In this document: one piece after another, positions 7,983 to 17,571 of the stretch
Layout of the letters: the number at the start of each line of letters is the position of its first letter
Position numbering within the stretch: position 1 is the first letter of the stretch
Assembly (NCBI GenBank): GCA_024235415.1
Contig: JACKML010000002.1
Span: 248,001-312,000, forward strand
Source: Chromatiaceae bacterium
GTDB lineage: Bacteria > Pseudomonadota > Gammaproteobacteria > Chromatiales > Chromatiaceae
Direction: 5' to 3'
Length of the DNA stretch: 64,000 nucleotides
Program-made: the position numbers and the translations under genes
Notes under the pieces: generated by a model
What the model saw: the letters and a program-made list of their open reading frames with translations, nothing else
Database searches by the model: none
Told to the model about the DNA's origin: nothing

Positions 7983-10291
7983 GACTGCTCCGTGACGCGC
8001 CGATCAAGCGCAAGCTCTACGCCATCATCATGGGCACCACGACAGCCGTGCTGCTGCTGAGCCTGGTGTTGTCTCTGGTCCTGCAGATCGGTGCGGCCCG
8101 CGATGCCACGAGCAGTCATCTGCATGCATTGGCCGCGGTTTTTGCCAGCAACAGCCGCGCGACCGTCGCATTTCGCGACCGTGACGAGGCCGCGGGCGTA
8201 CTCGCCGCACTCGCCACCCAGGGCGATGTCCTTTCGGCCGCAATCGTGTTGCCTGACGGCAGCGTGTTTGCCAGCTATCAATCTCCCCGCAGTCGTACCC
8301 TCGCCAAAGCAAGTGCGCTGGAGGATCCGTTTTTCAATCGGATTGCGGTGGAGCAGGCGATCGTGTTCGACGGCGCCACGATCGGCCATTTACACATCGT
8401 CGGTGACATGAGCCGGTTACGCGACATCCTCTCCATGCAGGCACTTCTGGCCGTGGCCGTATTCATCATCGCCATGCTGCTGGCACTGCTGTTGTCCAGC
8501 CGACTGCAGAAGATCGTGTCCGTCCCGGTCCAGCGCCTGCTGGATGCGATGCAGGGCGTCGCGACCACCCGTCGCTTCACACATCGCGCCGAGCGCGTCA
8601 GCGAAGACGAACTCGGGCAGCTGACCGACAGTTTCAACGACATGTTGGAGCGGATTCATGCCTACGATCATGAGCTGAACAACTACCGACAGGATCTCGA
8701 GACACAGGTTATCGAACGTACCGAGGAACTGCAGTCGGCCAAACAACGGGCCGAGGCAGCCAACAAGGCGAAAAGCGAGTTTCTCGCCACCATCAGCCAC
8801 GAGATCCGCACCCCGATGACCGGGGTGATCGGTTTCACGCGCCTGCTCGAAAAGACCGAGCTCGACAACCAGCAGCGTGATTACACGAGGATCATCGGCA
8901 GTTCGGCCAACAACCTGCTCGAGATCATCAACGAACTCCTCGACTTCTCGAAGCTGGAAACAGGCAAGATCGAGCTCGAGGAACGCGACTTCAATATCGA
9001 CGAACTGCTGGCCGCGGCGCAGACGACTGTCACTCCCGCGGCACTGGAGAAGGGCATCGCACTGGAATCCGTCAGGGACGAGGACGTGCCGCCGGTCCTG
9101 CACGGAGATCCGGTACGCCTGCGCCAGATCCTGATCAATCTGATGGGCAATGCGGTGAAGTTCACTGAGCACGGCAGTGTCAGCGTGCGCCTCGAAAAAA
9201 CCGCTCCAAAAGGCGGTACCTTCGGGCTGCGAATCAAGGTCACGGATACCGGCATCGGCATCAGCAACGAACAGAAAGCCCGCCTGTTCGAACCTTTCCA
9301 GCAAGGCGACGGCTCGATAACCAGACGATTCGGCGGAACCGGTATCGGCCTGGTCATTACGCGGCGCCTGGTACGCCTGATGGGTGGGGAGATCGATGTC
9401 GCGAGCACCCCCAACGAAGGTTCAACGTTCAGCGCCCTGGTCTACCTGAGACCCGCCGAACCGGCAGGGTCAAACAACTCCGCGAACTTGCTGCGATTAA
9501 TCGGGCATAAACACAAGCAACAGGTAGTGTCCGCCGAGGAGATCGCCCCGTCGTTGAGTGGCCTGCGCGTGTTGGTGGTCGACGACAGTCCGGTCAACCT
9601 TCAGCTCGCACACGCCCTGCTGACAGGCCGTGGTGTCGACGTTACCGCGGTGGACAACGCGACGGATGCGCTTGACGCCATTGTGCGTCACCGCTTCGAT
9701 CTCGTATTGATGGACCTGGAGATGCCGAATATGAGCGGTATCGAGGCGGCTCAAAAGATTCGGACGATGCCCGGCAGTGCAATCGACACACCGATAATCG
9801 CGGTCACGGCGCATGCCTTCCCGGAAAAACGCCAGGAGGTGATCGAGGCTGGCATGAACGACCTGCTGGCCAAGCCTTACCTGCCGGAGCAACTGTACGC
9901 AATGATCACCAAGTGGTGCAGCGTCACCGATTCGGTGCAGCACCGCGGCGCACCCGGTCTGCTTGTTCACGATTACGATGCCGCGCTGGCCATCGTCGAT
10001 GGCGACCGACAGGCAGCGCAGATGCTGCTCGACCAATACCTGAGGAGCCTGCCGGGCAACGAGAGCGAACTGCGCGCAGCGCACGCGGATGCCGAGTACG
10101 ATCTCATGTACCAGATCGTGCACAAGCTGGTGGGGTCTTCACCCATCGTGGGTGCCACGGCGCTGCACCGATCGGCGCTCTACCTGAAGAACTTCCTGAA
10201 GCTGGAGCCCAGACCGGCACAACGGATCGACACAGCAGTCACGGCACTGCTGCGGGAGATCAAACGTTTTCGCGACGCGATGGCCGACTGA
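7979..10291 (+). CDS. CHASE8-type hybrid sensor histidine kinase with REC and Hpt domains
   Basis: A 770-residue inner-membrane phosphorelay kinase. Order: TM1 (about 18-38), periplasmic CHASE8-like sensor (40-145), TM2 (152-174), HAMP (175-228), coiled coil, HisKA with His274 in TISHEIRTP, HATPase (about 375-490, N box NLMGNAVKFTE, DTGIGI, GGTGIGL), receiver with phosphoacceptor Asp579 in LVLMDLEMP, and C-terminal Hpt with His715 in QIVHKLVGSS. This is BarA/ArcB-type architecture; the final response regulator is not adjacent. It overlaps the YfiR gene (ATGA), so YfiR probably controls its periplasmic domain. The output is unknown. Confidence 0.92.
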   Translation: MRLLRDAPIKRKLYAIIMGTTTAVLLLSLVLSLVLQIGAARDATSSHLHALAAVFASNSRATVAFRDRDEAAGVLAALATQGDVLSAAIVLPDGSVFASYQSPRSRTLAKASALEDPFFNRIAVEQAIVFDGATIGHLHIVGDMSRLRDILSMQALLAVAVFIIAMLLALLLSSRLQKIVSVPVQRLLDAMQGVATTRRFTHRAERVSEDELGQLTDSFNDMLERIHAYDHELNNYRQDLETQVIERTEELQSAKQRAEAANKAKSEFLATISHEIRTPMTGVIGFTRLLEKTELDNQQRDYTRIIGSSANNLLEIINELLDFSKLETGKIELEERDFNIDELLAAAQTTVTPAALEKGIALESVRDEDVPPVLHGDPVRLRQILINLMGNAVKFTEHGSVSVRLEKTAPKGGTFGLRIKVTDTGIGISNEQKARLFEPFQQGDGSITRRFGGTGIGLVITRRLVRLMGGEIDVASTPNEGSTFSALVYLRPAEPAGSNNSANLLRLIGHKHKQQVVSAEEIAPSLSGLRVLVVDDSPVNLQLAHALLTGRGVDVTAVDNATDALDAIVRHRFDLVLMDLEMPNMSGIEAAQKIRTMPGSAIDTPIIAVTAHAFPEKRQEVIEAGMNDLLAKPYLPEQLYAMITKWCSVTDSVQHRGAPGLLVHDYDAALAIVDGDRQAAQMLLDQYLRSLPGNESELRAAHADAEYDLMYQIVHKLVGSSPIVGATALHRSALYLKNFLKLEPRPAQRIDTAVTALLREIKRFRDAMAD

Positions 10292-10313
10292 TCGCCGGCA
10301 CATAGACCCGTCG

Positions 10314-11585
10314 CTACCACCAGGTCGCGAACGGTTCGACACGCACCACATCGCCTTCGCTGACGCCGGCGCAATCTTCATCTAGTAGGATGATGCAGTT
10401 GGCACGGCTCATCGAAGTAAGGATGCCCGATCCCTGCGCGCCAGACGGCCCAACGGTCAGGCGCCCGGCATCATCGTAGGCCAGGATCCCGCGCACGAAC
10501 TCGTAGCGACCAGGGCGCTTCCTTAGGGCAACCCGCGCACGTGCCTCGACGATCAACGGTGTCGGCCAGCGGCCGCCGGCCAGGTAACGCAGCGCCGGAC
10601 GGACGAATTGCTGAAATGTCAGCATCACCGCCACCGGGTTGCCCGGCAGGCCGAAGAACATCGCATTGCCAAGACGGCCGAATGTCAGCGGACGCCCCGG
10701 CTTCATCGCGATGGTCCAGAAAGAGATATCGCCGAGACTGCCAAGGATCTCCTTCGTGTAATCCGCCTCGCCCACTGACACCCCACCGGAAGTCACGACC
10801 ACATCCGCCATCGCCGACGCCTGGCGGAACGCCTGCTCCAGTGCCTCGCGGTCGTCGCGCACCACGCCGAGGTCGAACAGATCGACCCCCAGTTCACGGA
10901 GCATCGCAAACAGCGTGTAGCGATTGCTGTCGTAGACCTCGCCTTCCGCCAGGGTCTCACCGATCGAACGCAGTTCGTCGCCGGTGGAAAAGAATGCGAC
11001 CCGTGGTCGCCTGAACACGCGCAGTTCGGCAAAGCCGAGCGACGCCAGCACTCCAAGGTCTGCCGCGGTCAACGAGCGGCCTCGTTCGAACACACTTGCG
11101 CCGCTGGCGATGTCCTCGCCCGCCTGACGCACGTTCTGGCCGAGACGATGCCGGGCATCGATGCGAATACGCTGATCCGCCAGCACTTCCACCTGCTCCT
11201 GCATCACCACGCTGTCGGTACCCGGCGGCATTGGCGCACCGGTCATGATGCGCACGCATTCGCCGGGGGCGCAGCGGTGGGCGCTGGTCTGACCGGCCAG
11301 CACGGTCGCAGCCACCCGGTATTCGCGGGTACCTTCGGACGGAAAATCGACACCGGCAAACGCGTACCCGTCCATTGCCGAGTTGGTATGGCTCGGCACA
11401 TCGATCGGTGAAATACAGTCAGCGGCCAGCACCCGTCCCAACGCAGAACGGATCGGCACGCTTTCCTGGTCGGTGATCATCGTCAGGGCTGCGCGGATGG
11501 CGTCCCTGGCCTGGCTCACACTCAGCGATACCGGGTCGGTGTCGTCGGCACACGAGGGTTGATTGCTGATCTCGACGGATTCCAT
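10314..11585 (-). CDS. moeA: Molybdopterin molybdenumtransferase MoeA
   Basis: A 423-residue enzyme that inserts molybdate into adenylylated molybdopterin to make Mo-cofactor. Seen: domain I/II (NSAMDGYAFAG, CVRIMTGAPMPPGTDSVVMQE), the MoCF-like domain III with TSGGVSVGEADYTK and PLTFGRL...FFGLPGNPVAV, and a C-terminal domain IV. ATG 11585 is preferred to the upstream TTG because GAGGAGG lies 9 bp before it. It is the last gene of mobA-mobB-moeA, with its start upstream of and overlapping nothing vital in mobB's end. It supplies cofactor for the formate dehydrogenase in this window. Confidence 0.93.
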   Translation of the reverse strand: MESVEISNQPSCADDTDPVSLSVSQARDAIRAALTMITDQESVPIRSALGRVLAADCISPIDVPSHTNSAMDGYAFAGVDFPSEGTREYRVAATVLAGQTSAHRCAPGECVRIMTGAPMPPGTDSVVMQEQVEVLADQRIRIDARHRLGQNVRQAGEDIASGASVFERGRSLTAADLGVLASLGFAELRVFRRPRVAFFSTGDELRSIGETLAEGEVYDSNRYTLFAMLRELGVDLFDLGVVRDDREALEQAFRQASAMADVVVTSGGVSVGEADYTKEILGSLGDISFWTIAMKPGRPLTFGRLGNAMFFGLPGNPVAVMLTFQQFVRPALRYLAGGRWPTPLIVEARARVALRKRPGRYEFVRGILAYDDAGRLTVGPSGAQGSGILTSMSRANCIILLDEDCAGVSEGDVVRVEPFATWW

Positions 11586-11599
11586 GACTGTCTGCCTCC

Positions 11600-12184
11600 T
11601 CAACAGGCCACATCAGGCTGCAGCTTTTCGCTCCGTCCGATGAATTTGAGAATAAAGGTGGCGATATCGGCCGGGTGATTGAGCGAAAGCCTCGGCAGCT
11701 CGCCCGGATCCAGTGCCACGGCGCCACCATCAGTCGCGATGGCGATCACATTCCGATCCTGCGGGAACAGCAACGGCCGTCCCAATGCCGGTCGGTGCAG
11801 TTCGATCTTGGGAATGGGCTCCGCCTTGAAGCCTTCGACCAACACCAGATCCAGGCGCGAGGGATCGAGCATCGCCAGAACCTCCTGCAGTCGAGGCTCA
11901 TCACTCCTGTCCTTGCACTCGCGAATCCAGCCGACCCGGCAACGTGCCGCGACCAGCATCTCGTCGGCGCCGGCGGCACGCAGTCGATAGCTGTCCTTGC
12001 CCGGTTGATCCATCTCGAACGAGTGATGCGCGTGCTTGACCACCGCGATGCGTAAACCGGCCGCCTTCAGCAACGGCACCAACTCCAGCAGCAGCGTGGT
12101 CTTGCCGGTCCCGCTGAATGCGGCAATGCCGACAAGCGGCACCGGGAATTCAAGCGGTGTGAGATCACGGTTGGTCACTGACAT
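11600..12184 (-). CDS. mobB: Molybdopterin-guanine dinucleotide biosynthesis protein MobB
   Basis: A 194-residue GTP-binding protein with a P-loop AFSGTGKTTLL near residue 22, VVKHAHHSFEMDQPGKDSYR, and LVLVEGFKAEPIPKIE, all typical of MobB. It assists MobA in converting Mo-molybdopterin to the guanine dinucleotide form. The ATG at 12184 directly abuts the mobA stop, and the stop lies 14 bp before the moeA ATG, so the three genes are one operon. Confidence 0.93.
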   Translation of the reverse strand: MSVTNRDLTPLEFPVPLVGIAAFSGTGKTTLLLELVPLLKAAGLRIAVVKHAHHSFEMDQPGKDSYRLRAAGADEMLVAARCRVGWIRECKDRSDEPRLQEVLAMLDPSRLDLVLVEGFKAEPIPKIELHRPALGRPLLFPQDRNVIAIATDGGAVALDPGELPRLSLNHPADIATFILKFIGRSEKLQPDVAC

Positions 12185-12793
12185 CTAGGTGGGAGCACCC
12201 TGCCCGACGGCTTTGCCGACATTGGCATAGTCCTCCGGCGTATTGATGTTGCTGAATTGCTGAGGTGCGTCGCTGAAGTCGACGGTAACCCAGTGATGGC
12301 GAGGGTACCAGCGATCGATCTTGCGCTCACCTTCGTCGAGTGCCTGGCGCAGCCCCGGCAGCACGCGTGCATTCAGCAATGCATAAACCGGCTGCAGCCG
12401 CTGGCCATCATGCGCCACGGCAATATCCGCATCCGCTGCGCTCATGCCAGCTGCGAGGCGCTGCGCGAGATCCGGAATCACCACCGGGCCATCGCATGGC
12501 AGGGTCAACAGGTATTGCGTCTTCACCGCTTGCAGGCCGGCGAGAAAACCAGCCAGGGGGCCCTGAAAGTCGGCGATCGGATCGGCCAGAACCGGCAGAC
12601 CGAAACGCTCGTAATCCTCGCGGTGCCGGTTGGCACTGATCATTGCCGCACCCACCTGCGGAACGATCGCACGGATCACGTGCCCCACCAGAAGGCCGTC
12701 GCCGAACGGCAGTAAGCCCTTGTCGCGCCCGCCCATGCGACGGCTCTTGCCGCCGGCCAGGATAAGTGCCGTGATTTCCTGCGGATCGATCAA
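12185..12793 (-). CDS. mobA: Molybdenum cofactor guanylyltransferase MobA
   Basis: A 202-residue nucleotidyltransferase that attaches GMP to Mo-molybdopterin, giving the bis-MGD cofactor used by formate dehydrogenases. Seen: LILAGGKSRRMGGRDKGLL (GTP-binding loop), LTLPCDGPVV, and NINTPEDY near the C-terminus. The start is TTG at 12793; AAGGGGTG lies about 5 bp before it and the first conserved strand follows at once, so the start is plausible. It is preceded by a strong sigma-54-type promoter at 12925-12940. Confidence 0.92.
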   Translation of the reverse strand: MIDPQEITALILAGGKSRRMGGRDKGLLPFGDGLLVGHVIRAIVPQVGAAMISANRHREDYERFGLPVLADPIADFQGPLAGFLAGLQAVKTQYLLTLPCDGPVVIPDLAQRLAAGMSAADADIAVAHDGQRLQPVYALLNARVLPGLRQALDEGERKIDRWYPRHHWVTVDFSDAPQQFSNINTPEDYANVGKAVGQGAPT

Positions 12794-12924
12794 AACTTCA
12801 CCCCTTCGTCACCCTTGGCCGCCAACGCCCCGGCAGGGCTTTCGAGAACCTCGCCGTCCATCGTCAACCGCTATCCGGCTCGTCCACACCGTTACCGCGG
12901 CCGGGCACATTGACCCCAGCATAT

Positions 12925-12940
12925 TGCAATTCCGGTGCCA
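12925..12940 (-). promoter_or_regulatory. Sigma-54 promoter of mobA-mobB-moeA
   Basis: On the minus strand the sequence is TGGCACCGGAATTGCA. It matches the TGGCAC-N5-TTGCA consensus with exact GG-N10-GC spacing and lies 132 bp upstream of the mobA start. The palindromic candidate activator site at 13048-13062 is about 110 bp further upstream, a normal distance for an NtrC-type enhancer. Confidence 0.8.
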
Positions 12941-13047
12941 TCGCCTTCCCGCCCGACAATAGATCGTCACCGGCGCCACAGATACGGTAACGTCTGGAAT
13001 CCAGACGCCTTAGTCGTCAGGCAAATAAACCTAACCACACAACACCC

Positions 13048-13062
13048 GCGACAAATTGTCGC
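13048..13062. promoter_or_regulatory. Candidate enhancer palindrome for the NtrC-type regulator
   Basis: GCGACAA-A-TTGTCGC: 7-bp perfect arms with a one-base centre. It sits upstream of both the mobA sigma-54 promoter and the regulator gene. A 14/15 copy occurs at 20624-20638 between the divergent moaA and FDH sigma-54 promoters. Binding by the regulator encoded at 13215 is inferred. Confidence 0.65.
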
Positions 13063-13214
13063 AAAACTGACTAGACTAAAAAGACAGTTTGGACCAGCTG
13101 CCGGACTTTCCCGCTGCCGGGCTCGGCGAATCAGTGGATTGTTTCCGCTTATTTGCCGAGGTGCGGGAGAACGCTGGTCACGACACGATAACTATTACAC
13201 AACACACGGCAGCC

Positions 13215-14630
13215 ATGGCTTGTACCACTGAAAATCTCCGAACGGCGGTTTCTGCGCAGCGACGCGCTGACCACGATGCCACCACGACCAAGCGCCTGAG
13301 CTCTGTGCTGATCGTCGATGATGAGCCCGGCATACTGAGTTTTCTGCAGAAGGGACTGGCATCGCGCTTCAGCCTCGTCGAAGTCGCCGCGGATGCCAAT
13401 GCCGCCGATTCATTGCTCAGCCGCTGTCATTTCGACCTGATCATCTCCGATATCCGCCTGCCCGGCCGTTCCGGGGTCGAATGGGTCGGCGAGCTGCGTG
13501 ACCAGGACCAGGTGACACCGGTCATCTTCATGACCGCGCACGCTGATTTGCAGACCGCGATCACCGCGTTGCGCGCGGGCGCCTCGGATTTCATCCTCAA
13601 GCCGTTTCGCATGGAACAGATGCAGACTGCGGTCAACCGCTGCCTGGAACGCCAACGTCTGCAGAAGGAGAACTTCCTGTTGCGGCGCCAGGTCGCTCAT
13701 CTTGACGAAGGCAGCGGAATCATCGGCTCCTGCGATCTGATCCTCGGTGTATGCGAGGTGATCAAGCGTGTCGCCCCGATGCCGTCGACGGTCCTGGTTC
13801 AGGGTGAGACCGGCACAGGCAAGGAACTTGCCGCCCGCGCGATCCACCGCTACAGCGGGCGCAGCGGCTCGTTCGTGCCGATCAACTGCGGCGCCATGCA
13901 TGCTGAACTGCTCGAAAGTGAATTGTTCGGTCACGCAAAGGGGGCATTCACCGGGGCGGTCAAGGCGCGCGAGGGACTGTTCTGCTACGCCGATGGCGGC
14001 ACCCTGTTTCTCGATGAGATCGGCGAAATGCCGCTGGCGATGCAGACACGGCTGTTACGGGTGATGGAAGACCGCGCCGTGCGGCCGGTCGGCGGCAATC
14101 GCGAGACACCAATCGATGTGCGCATCGTCGCCGCCACCAACCGCGACCTCAAGGCGGAGGTCGACAACGGCAATTTCCGTGAAGACCTCTACTACCGCCT
14201 GAACGTACTGAGCATCAGGATGCCGGCACTGCGCGAGCGCATTCAGGACCTGCCCGAGCTGATCGACCACTTTGCCCGAAGCATCGCTGCGGATCTCGGC
14301 GTGGCACCGCCCAGGATCGCGGAGGCCGAATTGATGCGGCTGAGCCAGTACGATTGGCCAGGCAATATTCGAGAGTTGAAGAATGTCATCGAGCGTTGCC
14401 TGCTGCTCAACCACCAGCCGAGTCAGAGCCTTCCGGGTTGTGCTTCCGTCGTTGGCAACGACGCACCGGACAACAATGGCGACGACCTGACATTGGAAAG
14501 CGTCGAACGCCGGCATATCCTGCGCGTGCTCGACATGGAGAACGGCAACAAGTCGGCGGCAGCCCGCCTCCTTGGCGTTTCGCGCAAGACCCTGGAGCGC
14601 AAGTGTCAGAGCTGGGGCGTCGAACGGTGA
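13215..14630 (+). CDS. NtrC family sigma-54-dependent response regulator
   Basis: A 471-residue activator. The receiver domain (about 29-145) has acidic Asp35/Asp36, phosphoacceptor Asp79 in IISDIRLP, and Lys129. The AAA+ domain has Walker A GETGTGKE (197-204), the sigma-54-contacting GAFTGA (243-248), Walker B LFLDEIGEM and RELKNVIERC. The C-terminal Fis-type helix-turn-helix is NKSAAARLLGVSRKTLERK. ATG 13215 is chosen; the frame is open further upstream, but that part lacks homology. The cognate kinase gene starts 35 bp downstream. The sigma-54 promoters before the Moco and FDH genes are the likely targets. Confidence 0.93.
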   Translation: MACTTENLRTAVSAQRRADHDATTTKRLSSVLIVDDEPGILSFLQKGLASRFSLVEVAADANAADSLLSRCHFDLIISDIRLPGRSGVEWVGELRDQDQVTPVIFMTAHADLQTAITALRAGASDFILKPFRMEQMQTAVNRCLERQRLQKENFLLRRQVAHLDEGSGIIGSCDLILGVCEVIKRVAPMPSTVLVQGETGTGKELAARAIHRYSGRSGSFVPINCGAMHAELLESELFGHAKGAFTGAVKAREGLFCYADGGTLFLDEIGEMPLAMQTRLLRVMEDRAVRPVGGNRETPIDVRIVAATNRDLKAEVDNGNFREDLYYRLNVLSIRMPALRERIQDLPELIDHFARSIAADLGVAPPRIAEAELMRLSQYDWPGNIRELKNVIERCLLLNHQPSQSLPGCASVVGNDAPDNNGDDLTLESVERRHILRVLDMENGNKSAAARLLGVSRKTLERKCQSWGVER

Positions 14631-14665
14631 ACGGCGTCGCTGCAACGCAAGACACCTGATTCCCA

Positions 14666-16747
14666 ATGCGGCTTTTCCGCTCGCTGAGCCACTCGATCCG
14701 CCGCAGTGTACGGCTCAAACTGCTGACACTCACGCTGTTACCCGTCGCACTCGTACTGCCGGCATCGCTGGCTGGCCTCACCGCATGGGGCGCGTCCTTT
14801 ACGTACGAGCAGCTGTACATCAAGGTCAACACCGATCTCGCAGTCGCACACGATCTGTTCCAGCGCATCCAGAAGGACCACCTTGATCGACTGGCCCGCC
14901 TTGGCGATTCCTATGTCTTTCGCGAAGCACTACGCAACGGCGACAGGCAGGCTGTGCAGAGGCTGATCGAGGATGAGCGCGACTCTGCGTCATTCAGCTT
15001 TCTGCGCGTGGTGCCGACGGGCACATTCGGCGAGCCTGCGACCCTGCAGCCGAGCGTCGGCATTGAGATCCTCGACGCCGCGCAACTTGCTGCACTCGAT
15101 CCCGACCTTGCCGCATCGGTGCAGCTGCCACTGGTGAAGACCCCCCGCGCACGTCCTACCGGGCGCACACTCGAAGACCGCGGCATGCTGATCCGTGCGC
15201 GCCAGCCGATCGTCAACACCGATGGCGCTGTCGTCGGCGTTCTTGACGGCGGCACACTGCTGAATAACAACTTCACCTTCGTCGATGCCATTCGGGATCT
15301 GGTCTACGGCCCCGGCAGCCTGCCCGAAGGCAGCATAGGCACTGTTACAGTGTTTCTCGACGATGTACGCATCTCGACCAACGTCCCGCGGGTGGCCGGC
15401 AAGCGGGCATTGGGGACGCGGGTCTCCGAAGAGGTCAGCCGTGCCGTACTGGACGAGGGCGAGACCTGGATAAATCGCGCGTTCGTCGTCAACGACTGGT
15501 ACATCTCCGCGTACGAACCCATTGTGGATATCACCGGCAAACGCGTTGGCATTCTCTATGCCGGATACCTGGAGGCGCCCTTCCGCACCGCGCTCTGGCA
15601 GGCCCTCGGCCTGGCGCTTTTTCTGCTTCTCGGTCTGCTGGCGTTGTACGCCGTGCTCGCCATCCGTGGCGCCAAGTCGATATTCCGCCCGGTGGAGAAG
15701 GTGTCGCAGGTCATTACCGCCACGCGACGTGGCCAGACGCTGCGCGTCGGCGAGGTGGAAACCCGTGACGAACTTGCCGAACTGGCCAAAGAATTCGATG
15801 CCATGCTCGATCGGATCGAACAGCAGACAGCCGCGATGCAGCAATGGACCGATCAACTTGAGGAAAAGGTCGCCGAACGGACGGCCGAACTGCAACAGCG
15901 AAACGATGAGCTGCAGCGCACCATCACGGTACTGCGCGAGACGCGACGCCAGCTGGTGGTCGCGGAAAAACTCGCTGCACTGGGTGAACTGACTGCCGGG
16001 GTGGCACACGAGATCAACAACCCGACGCAGGTCATGCTCGGCAATCTCGATGTGCTGATGTCAGAGTTGGGTGACCACCTCGATCCGGTGCGTCCTGAAA
16101 TCGAGCTGGTCATCGCGCAGGTCTATCGCATTCAGGCGATCATCGAGAAACTGCTGAAGTACGCGCGTCCCGGCGAATATGCCGGCTACCTCACCGAGAT
16201 CGACGTCAAGCAGGTCATTCGCGATACGGTGGCGCTGATTTCGCATATGCAAAAGTCTCGTCCGTTCAAACTCACCCTCGAACTCGAGTCAAAGAACACA
16301 GTGACGATCAACGAGCAGGAACTGCAGCAGGTACTGGTCAACCTGATCAGCAACGCCGTGCACGCCCTGCCGGAGATTGGCGGCAAGATCGTCGTTGCGG
16401 CCAGCGACTGGGAACATCGGGGCGTGTGCATCGCCGTCACCGACAATGGGGCCGGCATGACCGAGGAGCAATGCAGCCAGATCTTCAACCCCTTCTACAG
16501 CACCAAACGTCACGGTGAGGGTACCGGGCTCGGACTGTCGGTCAGTTATGGGATGATTCGGCGTTATGGCGGTGACATCACGGTGGCATCACAGCCGGGC
16601 GTCGGCACGCGTTTCAAAGTGTGGCTCTATTCCGAGCCTACAATCACCGAAGATGCGGAGACAATCGCCGAACAGCTGCACGAATACGAGCACCAGGAGG
16701 CGCCCTGCGGCCACCTCGAATCCACCGGGGATTCGGGGCATTGCTAG
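14666..16747 (+). CDS. Sensor histidine kinase with dCache-type periplasmic domain
   Basis: A 693-residue inner-membrane kinase, presumed partner of the NtrC-type regulator just upstream. TM1 is at about 19-42, followed by a large periplasmic dCache-like sensor (43-305, containing RARQPIVNTDGAVVGVLDGG and WYISAYEPIVDITG), TM2 (309-333), HAMP (334-387), coiled coil (388-435), HisKA with His448 in GVAHEINNP, and HATPase (NLISNAVHAL, DNGAGM, GEGTGLGLSV). The catalytic core is of the NtrB/ZraS type that pairs with sigma-54 activators. The signal sensed is unknown; formate or another small carboxylate is a reasonable guess given the targets. Confidence 0.9.
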   Translation: MRLFRSLSHSIRRSVRLKLLTLTLLPVALVLPASLAGLTAWGASFTYEQLYIKVNTDLAVAHDLFQRIQKDHLDRLARLGDSYVFREALRNGDRQAVQRLIEDERDSASFSFLRVVPTGTFGEPATLQPSVGIEILDAAQLAALDPDLAASVQLPLVKTPRARPTGRTLEDRGMLIRARQPIVNTDGAVVGVLDGGTLLNNNFTFVDAIRDLVYGPGSLPEGSIGTVTVFLDDVRISTNVPRVAGKRALGTRVSEEVSRAVLDEGETWINRAFVVNDWYISAYEPIVDITGKRVGILYAGYLEAPFRTALWQALGLALFLLLGLLALYAVLAIRGAKSIFRPVEKVSQVITATRRGQTLRVGEVETRDELAELAKEFDAMLDRIEQQTAAMQQWTDQLEEKVAERTAELQQRNDELQRTITVLRETRRQLVVAEKLAALGELTAGVAHEINNPTQVMLGNLDVLMSELGDHLDPVRPEIELVIAQVYRIQAIIEKLLKYARPGEYAGYLTEIDVKQVIRDTVALISHMQKSRPFKLTLELESKNTVTINEQELQQVLVNLISNAVHALPEIGGKIVVAASDWEHRGVCIAVTDNGAGMTEEQCSQIFNPFYSTKRHGEGTGLGLSVSYGMIRRYGGDITVASQPGVGTRFKVWLYSEPTITEDAETIAEQLHEYEHQEAPCGHLESTGDSGHC

Positions 16748-16783
16748 CCCGGAAAACTCCCCGGCCGGATTGGAAACCTCAAC

Positions 16784-17524
16784 TTGACCCCAGCACAACT
16801 CCAACGATATGCGCGCCAGGTTCGCCTCCCGAGCATCGGCGAGGCCGGTCAGAAGAGGCTGCTCGATTCCAGGGCGTTGGTGATCGGGCTCGGCGGACTG
16901 GGATCGCCGGCGGCGATGTACCTGGCGGCGAGTGGTGTCGGCACCCTGGTGCTCAGCGACTACGACCGGGTCGAGCCGTCCAACCTGCAGCGCCAGATCA
17001 TCCATCGGGAGGCCGACATCGGTGAACTCAAGGCAGCCTCCGCGCAACGCACCCTGGCGGAGATCAACGGTGAATGCCGGGTCAAGGCAATCGACTGGGA
17101 ACTGGACGAAGCTGAACTGAGCGACGAGATCCGTGCCGCCGATATCGTGCTCGACTGCACCGACAACTTCGCCACACGTTTCCAGCTCAACCGGATTGCG
17201 ATGACGCAGGGCACACCACTCGTGTCAGGCGCAGCCATCCGTCTCGAAGGCCAGATCATGACCTCGCTACCGCCCGGGGGCCCCTGCTACCAGTGTGTCT
17301 ATCCCGAAGACCTGGAGCACCAGGAGACCTGCGCCATGGAAGGGGTGCTGGCACCACTGGTCGGTGTCATCGGCAGCCTGCAGGCACTGCAGGCGGTTCG
17401 CGTGCTGACCGGCCACACCGAGGAACTGCGCGGCGTCCTGTTGCTGTTCGACGCAGCGGGCATGCAGTGGCAGCGCATTCGGGTGCCACCACGACATGAC
17501 TGCCCGGTGTGCGGCGGGCAATGA
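16784..17524 (+). CDS. moeB: HesA/MoeB/ThiF family adenylyltransferase (MoeB)
   Basis: A 246-residue E1-like enzyme that adenylates the C-terminal Gly-Gly of MoaD (or ThiS), a step in molybdopterin sulfur transfer. Seen: nucleotide loop VIGLGGLGSPAAMYLA (residues about 31-46), DYDRVEPSNLQRQ, LDCTDNFATRFQLN, paired Zn cysteines CYQC and CPVC, and HQETCAMEGVLAP with the catalytic-type Cys. The start is TTG at 16784, 36 bp after the kinase stop, so it is in the regulator-kinase transcription unit. Assignment to MoeB rather than ThiF rests on the surrounding Moco genes. Confidence 0.82.
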   Translation: MTPAQLQRYARQVRLPSIGEAGQKRLLDSRALVIGLGGLGSPAAMYLAASGVGTLVLSDYDRVEPSNLQRQIIHREADIGELKAASAQRTLAEINGECRVKAIDWELDEAELSDEIRAADIVLDCTDNFATRFQLNRIAMTQGTPLVSGAAIRLEGQIMTSLPPGGPCYQCVYPEDLEHQETCAMEGVLAPLVGVIGSLQALQAVRVLTGHTEELRGVLLLFDAAGMQWQRIRVPPRHDCPVCGGQ

Positions 17525-17571
17525 AACACAATGCTGATTTCACAACAGCCAGGCAGGCGGTGACGCCGGGG

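Larger units (their letters stand above)
12794..13214. other. Divergent control region between mobA and the NtrC-type regulator
   Basis: 421 bp without a gene. It holds a sigma-54-type promoter facing mobA (12925-12940), a perfect hairpin CGTCTGG-AAT-CCAGACG (12991-13007) of unknown role and without a T-run, and the 15-bp palindrome at 13048-13062. I found no GG-N10-GC promoter facing the regulator gene. Confidence 0.7.

Noticed and set aside
12991..13007. Perfect hairpin CGTCTGG-AAT-CCAGACG as a terminator
   Set aside because: No T-run on either strand and no transcript known to end there; kept only as an unexplained repeat.
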